Origin: VXOZ01 sp965220045
GTDB taxonomy: Bacteria; Chloroflexota; UBA11872; VXOZ01
NCBI GenBank assembly: GCA_965220045.1
Contig: OZ244803.1
Span: forward strand, 2,232,001-2,296,000
DNA: 64,000 nt
Direction: 5' to 3'
Shown here: one piece after another, positions 8,450 through 17,377 of the stretch
Layout of the letters: each line of letters starts with the position of its first letter
Numbering within the stretch: the stretch's first letter is position 1
Translations under genes and position numbers: made by a program
Notes under the pieces: model-generated
Seen by the model: the letters and a program-made list of their open reading frames with translations, nothing else
The model's database searches: none
What the model was told of the DNA's origin: nothing

Positions 8450-9016
8450 CTACGACTCCGTCCCCTGGCCGGCCCTCGTCGTAAAGCGCCACCCGAAGGA
8501 CAACGCCGCCGCAGTGCCGAGCATCAGCATGCCCAATACCGCGCCAACAATGGGCACGAGAATAGCAAGCAACCCACCGACGAGGGCGGCGCTATCCAGC
8601 ATGAGACTAGCCATGAGGTATCCCATGCCCGACATTCTGCCGGCGAGCTGGCGCCGCATGGCGACGCGAGAAACGTGACTGCAGAGCGCGATGACTACCG
8701 CAACCGCCAGCCACAGCCACACGCTGGCAGCGGCAGTGCCGAGCAGACTGAGCACGATTACGACCGCACAGAGCGGACGCGTAATTGCGCTCACCACCGC
8801 CTCGTGACGCCCCCAACGGGGGTGCTTGTCGGCAAATACCTGTGCACCCGCAAGCACGAAGAGCACGCCAATCGTCACGGTATGGGACAGGAATGTGAAG
8901 GGAGATTGCAACGAGAGTGCCACGTCTTCGGAGCGGGCCAGCACTGCCAAGAGAAACAGCGCGGCATACGGGTTCTGCCCGGCGGCAAATGTGAGTCCGA
9001 GTGCGGTCCAGGGCAT
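8450..9016 (-). CDS. DUF4126-like membrane protein
   Basis: 188 residues with four or five hydrophobic segments: an N-terminal amphipathic part, 'VTIGVLFVLAGAQVFADKHP', a strongly hydrophobic 'CAVVIVLSLLGTAAASVWLW', and a C-terminal pair rich in Gly/Ala/Leu. The 'ADKHPRWG' segment followed by a helix resembles the conserved acidic-Lys-Pro region of DUF4126 proteins, a family of unknown function. The ATG at 9016 is 4 bases past the coaE stop, and 'AAGGAG' lies inside the end of coaE, so it is the third gene of rlmD-coaE-DUF4126. The family name is a moderate-confidence call; membrane location is clear. Confidence 0.65.
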   Translation of the reverse strand: MPWTALGLTFAAGQNPYAALFLLAVLARSEDVALSLQSPFTFLSHTVTIGVLFVLAGAQVFADKHPRWGRHEAVVSAITRPLCAVVIVLSLLGTAAASVWLWLAVAVVIALCSHVSRVAMRRQLAGRMSGMGYLMASLMLDSAALVGGLLAILVPIVGAVLGMLMLGTAAALSFGWRFTTRAGQGTES

Positions 9017-9020
9017 ATTT

Positions 9021-9698
9021 CTAAGGCTCCTTGGTTTCGGGCATCGCTGCCTGCATAGCGCTCCATAGCTCGCGCACAGTCAATTCCAGGTCAGCAAGTG
9101 TCCCGACATTGTCTATTCTCGTGACTGGGCAGGAGTCTCCACGCTTCTGCCGCAGTTGGGCGACGTTATCCTCCACTGATGGCTGCATGTCCAGGCGTCG
9201 TTGCGCTTCGCCGGGAGACATGCCCCTGGCGCTGAGACGATCTCGCAGCACTGCCACCGGCGCCTCTACAATCCATACGGCGTCAAGCATCATGACAAGA
9301 TCGCTCTCTATCAGCTTGATGGCCTCAATGGCGATAGGAACATGTACAGGAGTCCGGTCAAGCTCCTTCTGCACCTGTGCCACCACTGCGGGATGCACGA
9401 TTTCTTCCAGTTTTTTAAGTGCCGCGGCATCATTGAATACCACTCTTCCCAATGCGGCGCGGTCAAGTGTACCGTCTTCCGCCAGGACTTGCCCACCGAA
9501 TTCGGCAGCGACCGCTTGCACCAATGCACTGTGCGCGTCGCGGTAGAGGCGATGCACTACCTGATCGGCGTCAACCACATGCACGCCCAGAGCGGCAAGC
9601 AGCGCTGCCACAGTACTCTTGCCGGTGCCGATATTCCCCGTAATGCCGATCACAGGCGCTTCCCGCCGCCTGCCTGCACCTCGCAGGCCGTCTGCCAT
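9021..9698 (-). CDS. coaE: Dephospho-CoA kinase
   Basis: About 225 residues, catalysing the last step of coenzyme A synthesis (ATP-dependent 3'-phosphorylation of dephospho-CoA). The P-loop 'GNIGTGKST' opens the protein, followed by 'HVVDADQVVHRLY' (substrate-binding Asp region), 'IVHPAVV', and the lid 'RDRLSARGMSPGEAQRRLDMQ'. A GTG at 9719 would add seven residues, but ATG 9698 has 'GAGGAGG' eight bases upstream and is preferred. It sits 57 bases after rlmD and 4 bases before the DUF4126 gene on the same strand, so an operon is likely. Length fits the family. Confidence 0.93.
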   Translation of the reverse strand: MADGLRGAGRRREAPVIGITGNIGTGKSTVAALLAALGVHVVDADQVVHRLYRDAHSALVQAVAAEFGGQVLAEDGTLDRAALGRVVFNDAAALKKLEEIVHPAVVAQVQKELDRTPVHVPIAIEAIKLIESDLVMMLDAVWIVEAPVAVLRDRLSARGMSPGEAQRRLDMQPSVEDNVAQLRQKRGDSCPVTRIDNVGTLADLELTVRELWSAMQAAMPETKEP

Positions 9699-9755
9699 GG
9701 GATTGTCCTCCTCAAGCACGCTGTCTCCGCACCCTTGCGCCTTCGCCGCCGGGTT

Positions 9756-11078
9756 TCAGCTTGGCGCGCCGCGCTGAAACAGCGCAAGGTTTTCGATGTG
9801 GTAGGTTTGCGGAAAGAAGTCGAAAAGCTCCAGCCGTTCCACGGAATACCCTTCTTCCTGCAAAAGCGCCGCGTCACGCGCGAGCGTCGACGGCTCGCAC
9901 GATAGGTAGACGATCCGGCTCGGCGCGCTGCCGGCCACGGCGCGGAGCACGCGCGGGTCCAGCCCGGTGCGCGGCGGGTCAACGATTGCAACGTCGACTG
10001 CGGGCAAGTCATCGGTTACCTTCTCGGCAGGAAGGTCCCAGAAATCAATATTCCGCAGTCCCCAAGCCTGCGCCGTCTGGTGCGCGGCGGCGATGGCCTG
10101 CTTGTCCACTTCAATGCCAATGACGTGCCCCGCGCCCTCGGCCATGAAAAGACCAAAGATACCGACGCCACAGTACAAGTCGAGCACCGTCTCATGGGAC
10201 TTGACCGCCGCCAAGGCTCGCATGCGCGCGATGGCAGTGGGCAACATCTCCACGCTCGCCTGAAAGAACGCGCCGGGCGGAAACTGGATCGTCTTGCCCA
10301 TGAGCTCAATCCCCACCATTGCCGCTCCGGCGAAGGGCTCCACCTGACCGCTTGGCGTGCGGTACGAGACGCTCACCGCCTCTGGAATAGTAGCAAGGGC
10401 ATCGAGAACGGCGCCAAGCGCCGGGTCCGCCTCCAGGTCAACGTTGCGGACGCCTTCCAAAATCAGCGCCAGTTTTGCGGCGCCGCCTTGCGGAATGACG
10501 CGCGTCTCCACCCAGTTTCTCCCCCATAGGTCGGGTATCCGGCCGTCGCGGATCATCTCGTTGAGCGTTGCCAGCAGCCGGGAAATCAGGGTATGGCTGA
10601 TCGCGCAGTGCTCGATCTCGACAACTCGCCTGCTGCCGCGCTGCCGGAAGCCCGCCTCGCGTGAAAGCGCGATCTCGCAGCCGTAGCGGTATTCCCAGGG
10701 GGAGCTTGGCGTGTGCACGGCGTCTATGGCAACCGTCTGCTTGCCGATCCGCGCGAATTGCTCTGTAACTGTCTGTTTCTTCAGACGCACCTGAGCCGCG
10801 TAGTCGATATGCTGCCACTGGCAGCCGCCGCACGAGCCATAGTACGGACAGTGCGGGTCGGTGCGGTCAGGTGATGGTTCAAGCACCTCAACGACGTGCG
10901 CGTGCAGGTATTTCTTGCGCCGCCGCTCCAATTGCACCGTGACGCGCTCGCCGGGAATCCCGTAGTACGCGAACACCACCTGGCCGTCAATGCGGCCCAC
11001 CGCCGGCCCGCGATGTGCCATGCCGGTGAGCGAAACCTCCACCGGCGCGCTTTCCCGGAACTTGCGTCCGCGACTCAT
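9756..11078 (-). CDS. rlmD: 23S rRNA (uracil-C5)-methyltransferase, RlmD/TrmA type
   Basis: About 440 residues in the standard order: N-terminal TRAM RNA-binding domain ('LTGMAHRGPAVGRIDGQV'), then the [4Fe-4S] cysteines in 'CPYYGSCGGCQWQH' (Cys77, 83, 86) with the fourth at about Cys158. The SAM-binding methyltransferase domain has 'VLDLYCGVGIFGLFMA', 'IVDPPRTGLD' and the catalytic Cys in 'YLSCEPSTLARD'. It makes 5-methyluridine in RNA; RlmD (U1939) versus RlmC/TrmFO-like targets cannot be decided from sequence. The frame is open 42 codons further upstream, but the ATG at 11078 has 'AGGGAAG' close by and begins directly before the TRAM domain. First gene of rlmD-coaE-DUF4126. Confidence 0.9.
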   Translation of the reverse strand: MSRGRKFRESAPVEVSLTGMAHRGPAVGRIDGQVVFAYYGIPGERVTVQLERRRKKYLHAHVVEVLEPSPDRTDPHCPYYGSCGGCQWQHIDYAAQVRLKKQTVTEQFARIGKQTVAIDAVHTPSSPWEYRYGCEIALSREAGFRQRGSRRVVEIEHCAISHTLISRLLATLNEMIRDGRIPDLWGRNWVETRVIPQGGAAKLALILEGVRNVDLEADPALGAVLDALATIPEAVSVSYRTPSGQVEPFAGAAMVGIELMGKTIQFPPGAFFQASVEMLPTAIARMRALAAVKSHETVLDLYCGVGIFGLFMAEGAGHVIGIEVDKQAIAAAHQTAQAWGLRNIDFWDLPAEKVTDDLPAVDVAIVDPPRTGLDPRVLRAVAGSAPSRIVYLSCEPSTLARDAALLQEEGYSVERLELFDFFPQTYHIENLALFQRGAPS

Positions 11079-11457
11079 TGCTTCCCTATTTCCATGTGCC
11101 TTCTCTAACGGCCAGATGCGACCCCGTGGGTTGCCGAATGTCAGTCGGGCAAGACACGAGCGCCGCCATTCATGCGGTTTCACTACGAAGGCGTGACGCG
11201 CCAAGTCGATCAGCGGGACTTCTCTACAGAACTAAACCAAGAATACCAGAGTCACCGCAAAGAGTAGGTTGGGGGCGTTAGCAGTGCCACATCTGAGGCA
11301 GGGGGGTCTTCCTTCACTCAGAAAGAGCGCCATACCGTGTAAAGCATGTCTGCGCACACCGATTGAGAATCTCTAATACCTTTTCACCCGTACGCCATGT
11401 GGGGCGGAAGGGGCAGCGCTATACTGTACCCCAAACCAGTAGACTCGGAGGTGCAAG
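11079..11457. other. Divergent intergenic region, rlmD / cupin
   Basis: No gene or known RNA is visible. Promoters for both divergent genes must lie here. A TATACT box at about 11420-11425 sits 33 bases before the cupin ATG and may be its -10, but no good -35 stands 16-18 bases upstream. The cupin gene has an SD-like GGAGG at about 11447-11451. Confidence 0.4.
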
Positions 11458-11823
11458 ATGGCATGGAAGCAGCGTGAAACGGCGGACGTGATAGAATCGC
11501 CCGCCATCCACGAAGGGGACGGTGTAATCACGCGCCGGCGGTTCTTCCGTGACACCACGCGGCTGCCCGTCCGCGTCGAGGTATGGGAACTGCCGCCGGG
11601 CGCGAGTGAAGGCTCCCATATTCACGACGGCGACGACACGCTGGAGGAGTTTTACTACTTCATCCAGGGTCAGGGCGTCATGTGGATGGATGGGCAAGAA
11701 CTGCCGGTCCGGACGGGAGATGCCGTCATGGCTCCTCCCGGCGTTGACCACGGCTTCCGCAACACCGGCGACGTGACGCTGAAGCTGCTCCTGATCTGGG
11801 GCGAGCCGGTAGGAGAGGTATAA
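11458..11823 (+). CDS. Cupin-domain metal-binding protein
   Basis: A 121-residue single-domain cupin. The first cupin motif is 'PPGASEGSHIHDGDD' with His54 and His56 and a Glu at 63/64; the second is 'TGDAVMAPPGVDHGFRN' with His98, so all four usual metal ligands are present. Such stand-alone cupins are often sugar or oxalate-type isomerases, dioxygenases or ligand sensors; none can be chosen here. An SD-like GGAGG precedes the ATG. It is convergent with the barrel-like protein at 11895-13124, with only 70 bases between them, and is probably monocistronic. Confidence 0.8.
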   Translation: MAWKQRETADVIESPAIHEGDGVITRRRFFRDTTRLPVRVEVWELPPGASEGSHIHDGDDTLEEFYYFIQGQGVMWMDGQELPVRTGDAVMAPPGVDHGFRNTGDVTLKLLLIWGEPVGEV

Positions 11824-11894
11824 AACGCTGTAGCGCGCCCTCCCGGCAGGCGTAAATGCAACCGGCTCCTGTTCATGTGCCCGGCGCCCACGTC

Positions 11895-13124
11895 TCAGTG
11901 CGATTCAGCCTCGATCCTCAGCAGCGCCTCTACCGTCCAGCCGAGCAGCCACGCCAGGTTTTCTGGTGGATGCGGCGTGGTCCTGCCCGTTATCTTGCGG
12001 TAGCCACCTTGGTCGATGAACTCTTCTGTCGCATTGGCGAGCAGCCATTCATTCGCCTTTGCGGCCTGCGGACCCACGCGGGCCTCAAATTCAGCATCGA
12101 CCCAGCCAACTTCACGAATATGGTCGTACGCCATGATAGCCGCCGCGGTCATGCCGAGCCAGTGGTCATCCTGGGTGTGCATGCCGACGGCTCCATCGGG
12201 GAATTGGCAGGAAAACTGCCATTCTACCGAGCGCGTACAGCGGTCACGCATCAGCTCTTCCCGGGGATGCCCTTCCGGCAGCCACGTGTGCAACCGTGTC
12301 AGGAATTCCACCGCTCCTCGTGCCGAAAAGCCCCAGCCGGTCTCATCCATGCGCACGTTGGGAAAGTGCTCGGCGGCAATCTCTGTCGGCCACGGCCCGA
12401 TGCACCACGTGCCCAACGACTCAACGAAAGCGCCGTCCGGCGAACCCGGTTCATGGCGGCGAAGGTAGTAGTCTGCCAGACGCAACGCCGATGCCAGCAC
12501 GTCATCCCGCCGCGATTGCTCGTAGTAATGCACCAAGCCCATGCCAACCCACCGCAAGTCGTCAGTGAAAGCGCCGTCGGTAATGGACGGGTCCTGGCAA
12601 TTGGACGGCGGATAGCCGATGTTGTACGCGTGACCGCGGTCGGTGCGGTGTTGCTGCAAGTAGTCGAAAAGCGAATCGGCACGGGCGTCAAAACAGCTTT
12701 CGTCCGGGTTGTGACTGCGGAATTCGCCAAAACACCACAGGCCGACGCCCTGCATCCAGGAACGGCTGAAGAGATTGTTCACCGTCCGCGGATCGCCAAC
12801 GTTGGTTGGGTCCCGCTCCATCCGCTGGCTCAGCCGGAGATTGCGCTGGCGATCGGCCTCCGGCGGCACCGGGTCTCGGACAAAGCTGAACATGAAAACC
12901 GCATAGCGGTCCGCCGCCTCTTTGTAGCGCTCGTCGTTCGTGCGCTCAAACAATCGGTAGAGGGCTTGCGCCAAATACGGCGGTGAATGAGCGTGCGTGG
13001 GGCCGAAACTGCTGCCGGTGGTAACAAACGGACACTTTGCCGGATCAGGACGCCCAGTGGTGCCCTGCCAGTCAACAAAGCGGTCGCCTATCGAGCGCGC
13101 AATAGTCAAGGGATCTCGCATCAT
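11895..13124 (-). CDS. Alpha/alpha-barrel-like protein (six-hairpin glycosidase-type)
   Basis: 409 residues, mostly helical, with evenly spaced aromatic helix pairs: 'AHSPPYLAQALYRLFERT', 'FLTRLHTWLPEGHPREE', 'WLGMTAAAIMAYDHIREVG', and a C-terminal 'LAWLLGWTVEALLRIEAE'. This pattern is typical of six-hairpin (alpha/alpha)6 barrels such as unsaturated glucuronyl hydrolases or N-acylglucosamine 2-epimerases. Conserved-looking acidic/His clusters ('THAHSPPY', 'MRMDETGWGF'-like, 'GMHTQDDHW') could line an active site, but no family signature was recognised with certainty. There is no signal peptide, so it is probably cytoplasmic. It is convergent with the cupin gene and divergent from the enolase-superfamily gene 400 bases away. 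Confidence 0.55.
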   Translation of the reverse strand: MMRDPLTIARSIGDRFVDWQGTTGRPDPAKCPFVTTGSSFGPTHAHSPPYLAQALYRLFERTNDERYKEAADRYAVFMFSFVRDPVPPEADRQRNLRLSQRMERDPTNVGDPRTVNNLFSRSWMQGVGLWCFGEFRSHNPDESCFDARADSLFDYLQQHRTDRGHAYNIGYPPSNCQDPSITDGAFTDDLRWVGMGLVHYYEQSRRDDVLASALRLADYYLRRHEPGSPDGAFVESLGTWCIGPWPTEIAAEHFPNVRMDETGWGFSARGAVEFLTRLHTWLPEGHPREELMRDRCTRSVEWQFSCQFPDGAVGMHTQDDHWLGMTAAAIMAYDHIREVGWVDAEFEARVGPQAAKANEWLLANATEEFIDQGGYRKITGRTTPHPPENLAWLLGWTVEALLRIEAESH

Positions 13125-13528
13125 CTTGCATCTCTTTCCTTACGCATCCCGCCACAGCATGTAACTAAGACTCAGTTCGCTACTCTCTCCGGTAACGCAG
13201 GTTTGTAACCTGCGTCTTTCCCATTTGACCGCGTCCCGTCCGTGCCGCCAGGAATTCAGGCGGACGTGCACGGCGTTCAACGATGAAGGCACCACGGCTG
13301 ATACTCACGTCTGCCATAGTCACGCACCACAACTTTCGTTCGCTCCTATGACATGTGCATTGTACCGCAGGCACGGCGTGCAATGAGGGAATTCGACCTC
13401 GGGCTCAGGCATATCCGGGTTCACCACCATCTGCGTCTGGAAGGCGGGGCAGCGGACTCTCGCGGGATTGATCCGGGAAGTCAGTATAATAGACCTGTTC
13501 CCAACCATAGTCCTCAAGGAAGCAGCGT
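13125..13528. other. Intergenic region with family A repeat and a -10 box
   Basis: A family A palindrome (about 13189-13214) is the only repeat, and no coding frame is convincing. On the + strand TATAAT lies at 13485-13490, 38 bases before the enolase-superfamily gene, in the context 'GTCAGTATAATAGAC'. That 15-mer is 13/15 identical to the box before the second aapJ gene. No matching -35 was found. AAGGAAG precedes the ATG at 13529. Confidence 0.45.
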
Positions 13529-14719
13529 ATGAAGATTGTCGACGTCCAAAGCTACGTACTCAAGTGCCCGCTAAGCGACCAGGAAGGATTTTACGCCTCG
13601 CAAGAGTCCTTCTCCGAGCGCAGCAGTTGCCTCGTGCGCATCGAGACGGACAGCGGGCTCATTGGCTGGGGTGAGGCCGGCCTCTGGGGCGCGCCGGAGC
13701 CGGTGGCGGCCATGATCGATCACGTGCTCACGCCCCGCATCACCGGTATGAATCCGCTGCACATGGATGTCATCTGGGAGAAACTCTACGCCCACATCCG
13801 CGACTGGGGACGCCAGGGCACGGCTGTCGAGGCGATCAGCGGCGTAGACATCGCCTGTTGGGACATTGCGGGGCAGGCGCTGCAGCAGCCGATCCATACA
13901 CTCTTGGGCGGCGCCTACCGCGACCGGGTGAAGGCGTATGCCACCGGAGGCTACTACAAGGGCGGTCCCGAGAAGTGGGCGGACACCGGCGCGCTGGCAG
14001 CGGAGGTAGAGAGGCACGTAGCTACCGGCTTCCGCGCCCTCAAGATCAAAGTCGGTCTGCTTTCCGTGGCCGAGGACCTGGCGCGCGTCAAGGCGGCGCG
14101 TCGGGCCTTGGATGCCTGTGCGCCCAGCGGCGAGCGCTTTCCCTTCATGGTAGACGCCAACCACGCCTATCCGCCGCACATCGCCATCACTGTGGGCCGC
14201 GGCCTGGAAGAGGAAGACACCCTTTGGTTCGAGGAACCGGTGATTCCGGAAGACCGCAGAGGCTACCGGCAAGTAGCCGAAACCCTCGACCTCGCCATTG
14301 CCGGCGGCGAATGCGAGCACACGCGCTTTAGCTTCCGCGACCTCATGCTGGACGGCTGCATCGACATTGCGCAGCCGGACATCTGCGGCACCGGCGGCAT
14401 CTCTGAGACGGTCAAGATCGCCACCCTCGCCCGCACGTTCGACGTCCAAGTCTATCCCCACGTCTGGGGTTCCGGCATTGCCCTCGCCGCCGCGCTGCAC
14501 TTCATTGCTTCGCTGCCGCCAAGTCCCCATTCGGCCAACCCGCTGCCGGCCCTCAACGAACCCATGCTGGAGTTCGACCGCAATCCCAATCCCTTGCGCG
14601 ATACGCTGCTCCGTGAACCCTTCACACTCGAGGATGATGGGACCGTGATCATACCGCAGCGGCCGGGCTTGGGTATTGAGGTAGACGAACGTGTGGTGGC
14701 GCAGTACGGGCCGCGCTAG
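13529..14719 (+). CDS. Mandelate racemase-subgroup enolase superfamily enzyme
   Basis: 396 residues with the capping domain followed by a (beta/alpha)7-beta barrel. The whole active-site set of the mandelate racemase subgroup can be placed. 'LKIKVG' gives the Lys-x-Lys motif (Lys172, Lys174). The metal ligands are Asp209 ('VDANHAY'), Glu235 ('WFEEP') and Glu261 ('GGECEH'), spaced 26 and 26 as in mandelate racemase. The His-Asp dyad is Asp284 ('QPDICGTGG') and His311 ('YPHVWGSG'), 27 apart. It therefore should abstract the alpha-proton of a carboxylate, most likely as an acid-sugar dehydratase or racemase. Substrate is open. AAGGAAG precedes the ATG. The gene is monocistronic. Confidence 0.88.
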   Translation: MKIVDVQSYVLKCPLSDQEGFYASQESFSERSSCLVRIETDSGLIGWGEAGLWGAPEPVAAMIDHVLTPRITGMNPLHMDVIWEKLYAHIRDWGRQGTAVEAISGVDIACWDIAGQALQQPIHTLLGGAYRDRVKAYATGGYYKGGPEKWADTGALAAEVERHVATGFRALKIKVGLLSVAEDLARVKAARRALDACAPSGERFPFMVDANHAYPPHIAITVGRGLEEEDTLWFEEPVIPEDRRGYRQVAETLDLAIAGGECEHTRFSFRDLMLDGCIDIAQPDICGTGGISETVKIATLARTFDVQVYPHVWGSGIALAAALHFIASLPPSPHSANPLPALNEPMLEFDRNPNPLRDTLLREPFTLEDDGTVIIPQRPGLGIEVDERVVAQYGPR

Positions 14720-14799
14720 AGGGCTCGGCGAGCGTAGAGGCGCCGGCAACCCGTCCGTTCATGGTTCGACAGGCTCACCTCGAACGGACTATGTGTGCT

Positions 14800-14855
14800 A
14801 CGTACGGTCAGTCGCAATATGCCGCATACGTACAGTCTGTCGCAGTATGCCGCGA
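14800..14855. repeat. Two-copy 28-base direct repeat
   Basis: Two adjacent units, 14800-14827 and 14828-14855, share 'ACGTACNGTCNGTCGCANTA' plus TGCCGC, with four or five mismatches. They lie between convergent genes beside a diverged family E word ('TTCGACAGGCTCACCTCGAA', about 14764-14783). No function is apparent. Confidence 0.6.
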
Positions 14856-14929
14856 TAGACTCAACTCAGGGACATGCAATTGTGAACTGTTTGAGAAGCG
14901 GTGCGGCCTTTGCCTCCGCTTTGACAATT

Positions 14930-16069
14930 CTATTGCCTGTCAAACCGGTCGAGGCCAAACATCCCAATATCGTGCTGCGTCCTACCGTCAAGCGCCAGAT
15001 CTGCCATAATCTCCCCCACCACGCTGCAGAACTTGAACCCGTGACCGGAAAACCCAGCCCCAATCACCACATTCTCATGCTCCGGATGGTGGTCCATGAT
15101 GAAGTGCCCATCCGGTGTGTTCGTAAACATGCAGGTCTTCAGCGCCAGCGTCGCGCCCATGCCTCCAGTGAGGTACGGCTGCGTGCAGGCGCGCAGCGCC
15201 GCTTCATCCTCCAGATGGCATTCGCGGTCGACGCTATCCGGAGCCGTATTCTGCTGAAGATGATGGAATTTGCCGATTTTGAACCCCGGTATCCCAAAGA
15301 TGGGAAAACCGTAGTAGTGGCCTTCCGGCACGAGGCAGTTGAAAACCGGAAAGCGGTCAACCGCGAAGAGGTCCGGCTGCGCCGGTTGAAACCAGCCCAT
15401 GACTTGGCGCTCCGGCACGGCGTTTTCGCCCAGCACCGGCAGCAAGGTCCGGCTCCAGGCCCCGGCAGTAAAGACCAGCCGGTCGGCGGCATACGTGGCG
15501 CGCGTGGTACGTACGGTAACGCTATCGCGCTTAGCCTGCCAATCGAGCACGGGCTCCCGGGCCCGCACCTCGGCCCCCGCCGCCTGGGCCTGCCACACGT
15601 GGTGCACGATGCACCGTTCCGGGAGCACAAAGCCGCCGTCCGGCTGCCACACCGCCATCATTTCCGGTGGCAGGTTGAAGCCCGGAAAGCGTTGCGTCAA
15701 TTCCGCGCTCGTAAGCACGTCGTGGGCGAGGTTGTGCTCCGCGCAGGACTTCACCGAACCATCAACAACAAACGAATCTGACGCACCGGCATCGATCGAG
15801 CCGGTGATGTAGAGCAGTTGTTCGCCGCCGGCCGTTTCCAGTTCCCGCCAGAGCGCATACGCGCGCTCCAGCAACGGAACGTAGGAGGGATGCTCAAAAT
15901 AGGTGAGCCTGATCACGCGAGTAACGCCGTGCGACGACCCCATGTCGTGAGGAATATCAAAATGCTCGAGTCCGAGTACTCGCTCGCCGCGCCGTGCCAG
16001 GTGGTGGACGGCAGCGCTCCCCATACCGCCAACGCCTACGACGATTGTGTCAAAGTGCTCAGTCTGCAT
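14930..16069 (-). CDS. Monomeric sarcosine oxidase / N-methyl amino acid oxidase
   Basis: 379 residues. An N-terminal FAD Rossmann motif 'VVGVGGMGSAAVHHLA' (Gly12, 14, 17) is followed by the family pattern 'MGSSHGVTRVIR'. Near the C-terminus 'LKTCMFTNTPDGHFIMD' contains Cys313, matching the covalent flavin Cys315 of Bacillus monomeric sarcosine oxidase, and 'GAGFSGHGFKF' completes the flavin site. It should oxidise sarcosine, or another N-methyl amino acid such as N-methyltryptophan, releasing formaldehyde and H2O2. It is encoded 4-8 kb from a dimethylglycine dehydrogenase-like gene and a betaine-homocysteine methyltransferase, which supports sarcosine as substrate. Length fits the family. 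Confidence 0.9.
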   Translation of the reverse strand: MQTEHFDTIVVGVGGMGSAAVHHLARRGERVLGLEHFDIPHDMGSSHGVTRVIRLTYFEHPSYVPLLERAYALWRELETAGGEQLLYITGSIDAGASDSFVVDGSVKSCAEHNLAHDVLTSAELTQRFPGFNLPPEMMAVWQPDGGFVLPERCIVHHVWQAQAAGAEVRAREPVLDWQAKRDSVTVRTTRATYAADRLVFTAGAWSRTLLPVLGENAVPERQVMGWFQPAQPDLFAVDRFPVFNCLVPEGHYYGFPIFGIPGFKIGKFHHLQQNTAPDSVDRECHLEDEAALRACTQPYLTGGMGATLALKTCMFTNTPDGHFIMDHHPEHENVVIGAGFSGHGFKFCSVVGEIMADLALDGRTQHDIGMFGLDRFDRQ

Positions 16070-16119
16070 ATTCCCTCTTTTCTCTAGTCACACACGCGTG
16101 CGGCAAACAGCCAACCAAA

Positions 16120-17010
16120 CTAGAGGATTGGTTCCGGTCGGATCGGGTCGAGCGGTATCTCCAAAAGGTCTTCGCCGAGGATGATCGTTCCGTCAAAAAC
16201 CTCAGCCGCCTCGGCCACCATGCGCTCCCGGATTCCAGGGCGCGATATCTGCTCGGTCAAGTGAATCAGCACCAGCTTCTCAACACCCGCTTCTGCTGCC
16301 GTGCGCGCCGCGTCCAAGTGACCCGAGCACGAGGACGTAAGGCGTGGGTCCGTTTCAACGTCGTTGAGGAAGTGACACATGTGCAAAAGCAGCTTAGCGC
16401 CCCGCGCAAGATCCACAAGTTGGGAGTTCGGCGCGGTGTCGCCGGTAACGACTATACTGCCTTCAGGACAATTGAAGCGATAGGCTACTGAATTGAGATA
16501 CGGCTGGCAGTGGACCATTTCCGCAACCCTCACCTGCCAACCGCCACCAGAAACCTCGTCGCCGGCTGCGACTTCCCGCACCTGCGGGGCGGGACGCTGC
16601 CGGGGAAGCTGACCGCCGCGGTGCTCATAGATCAAGTGACTGCCCGGATGGAGGGTGCGCCCCGCCAAGTCTGCCTGAAACGCTCCCTCCTCGCCGAAGA
16701 GCAAGCGTGTCATGTGCTCAAGACCCCTGGGCCCATAGACGTCGAGGTCGGGTATTTGACCCGCGCCTTGATCCCAACGCGTGAGTGTAAGGTACCCGTA
16801 GTCCATGCAGTGATCGTAATGCAGGTGAGTCAAGAATACGTGGCTGACTTGCGTAGGCGGCACACCCAGCGCCAGCAGACGCTGCATCGCTGCCGGCCCA
16901 CAGTCGAAGAGCAGAAAGTCGCTATCCCGCTCCACAAGAAAGCTGCATCCACCGCGATCGAGGGCGGGGGTTGGCGTCCCCGTGCCCAGGAGTGTGAGTC
17001 GAAGTGACAT
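16120..17010 (-). CDS. MBL-fold metal-dependent hydrolase (RNase Z/AtsA-like)
   Basis: About 296 residues of metallo-beta-lactamase fold. It begins with 'LRLTLLGTGTPTPALDRGG', typical of the RNase Z/arylsulfatase AtsA branch, and has the zinc motif 'THLHYDHCMD' (His62, His64, Asp66, His67). 'VVTGDTAPN' carries the bridging Asp and 'LVLIHLTEQ' the last His. The insertion typical of the tRNA-processing exosite is not obvious, so an arylsulfatase- or phosphodiesterase-like activity is as likely as tRNA 3' processing. An upstream ATG exists at 17043, but 17010 has GAGAGG ten bases upstream and begins at the first strand. It follows groEL divergently and may pair with the sarcosine oxidase gene downstream (50-base gap). 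Confidence 0.78.
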   Translation of the reverse strand: MSLRLTLLGTGTPTPALDRGGCSFLVERDSDFLLFDCGPAAMQRLLALGVPPTQVSHVFLTHLHYDHCMDYGYLTLTRWDQGAGQIPDLDVYGPRGLEHMTRLLFGEEGAFQADLAGRTLHPGSHLIYEHRGGQLPRQRPAPQVREVAAGDEVSGGGWQVRVAEMVHCQPYLNSVAYRFNCPEGSIVVTGDTAPNSQLVDLARGAKLLLHMCHFLNDVETDPRLTSSCSGHLDAARTAAEAGVEKLVLIHLTEQISRPGIRERMVAEAAEVFDGTIILGEDLLEIPLDPIRPEPIL

Positions 17011-17278
17011 TTGCGCGTTGCCTCTCTGCACCCTATCGGGCACCCAAAGTGAAGTCCCGCCCCGGGATACTTGCTGCGCACCCGTGCCGAATCATACCGC
17101 GAATCCGCCACCCGCTGCCCGCGGCAATAGATCGCCGCCCTACACCTTCAGACAAGCCGTTGCAAAAGCGACGTATCAAACTACACGATGGCATGGCGCA
17201 ACTACAATTGCACGTTCTGGAAATACAAAACTTCGCTGCAAAAGTACGCAATTCCGCACTGAGAATACACGTTCTGAC

Positions 17279-17308
17279 TTGACTGGAGGACGGTAAGGAT
17301 TCTATAAT
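17279..17308 (+). promoter_or_regulatory. Sigma-70-type promoter of groEL
   Basis: TTGACT (17279-17284) and TATAAT (17303-17308) are 18 bases apart, 70-100 bases before the groEL ATG, with AAGGAGAA (about 17360-17367) as ribosome binding site. I found no CIRCE inverted repeat (TTAGCACTC-N9-GAGTGCTAA) between the genes, so HrcA control is not suggested. The word ACGTTCTG occurs twice just upstream (about 17213 and 17269). Confidence 0.75.
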
Positions 17309-17377
17309 TAACCGAACACCGTCGCATAGTGCGCGGTGCAATTAGTGTAAAGCACGCAGAAGGAGAATACTGCGCCA

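Noticed and set aside
17011..17377. HrcA/CIRCE operator before groEL
   Set aside because: No TTAGCACTC-N9-GAGTGCTAA-like inverted repeat could be found; only a sigma-70-type promoter is visible.
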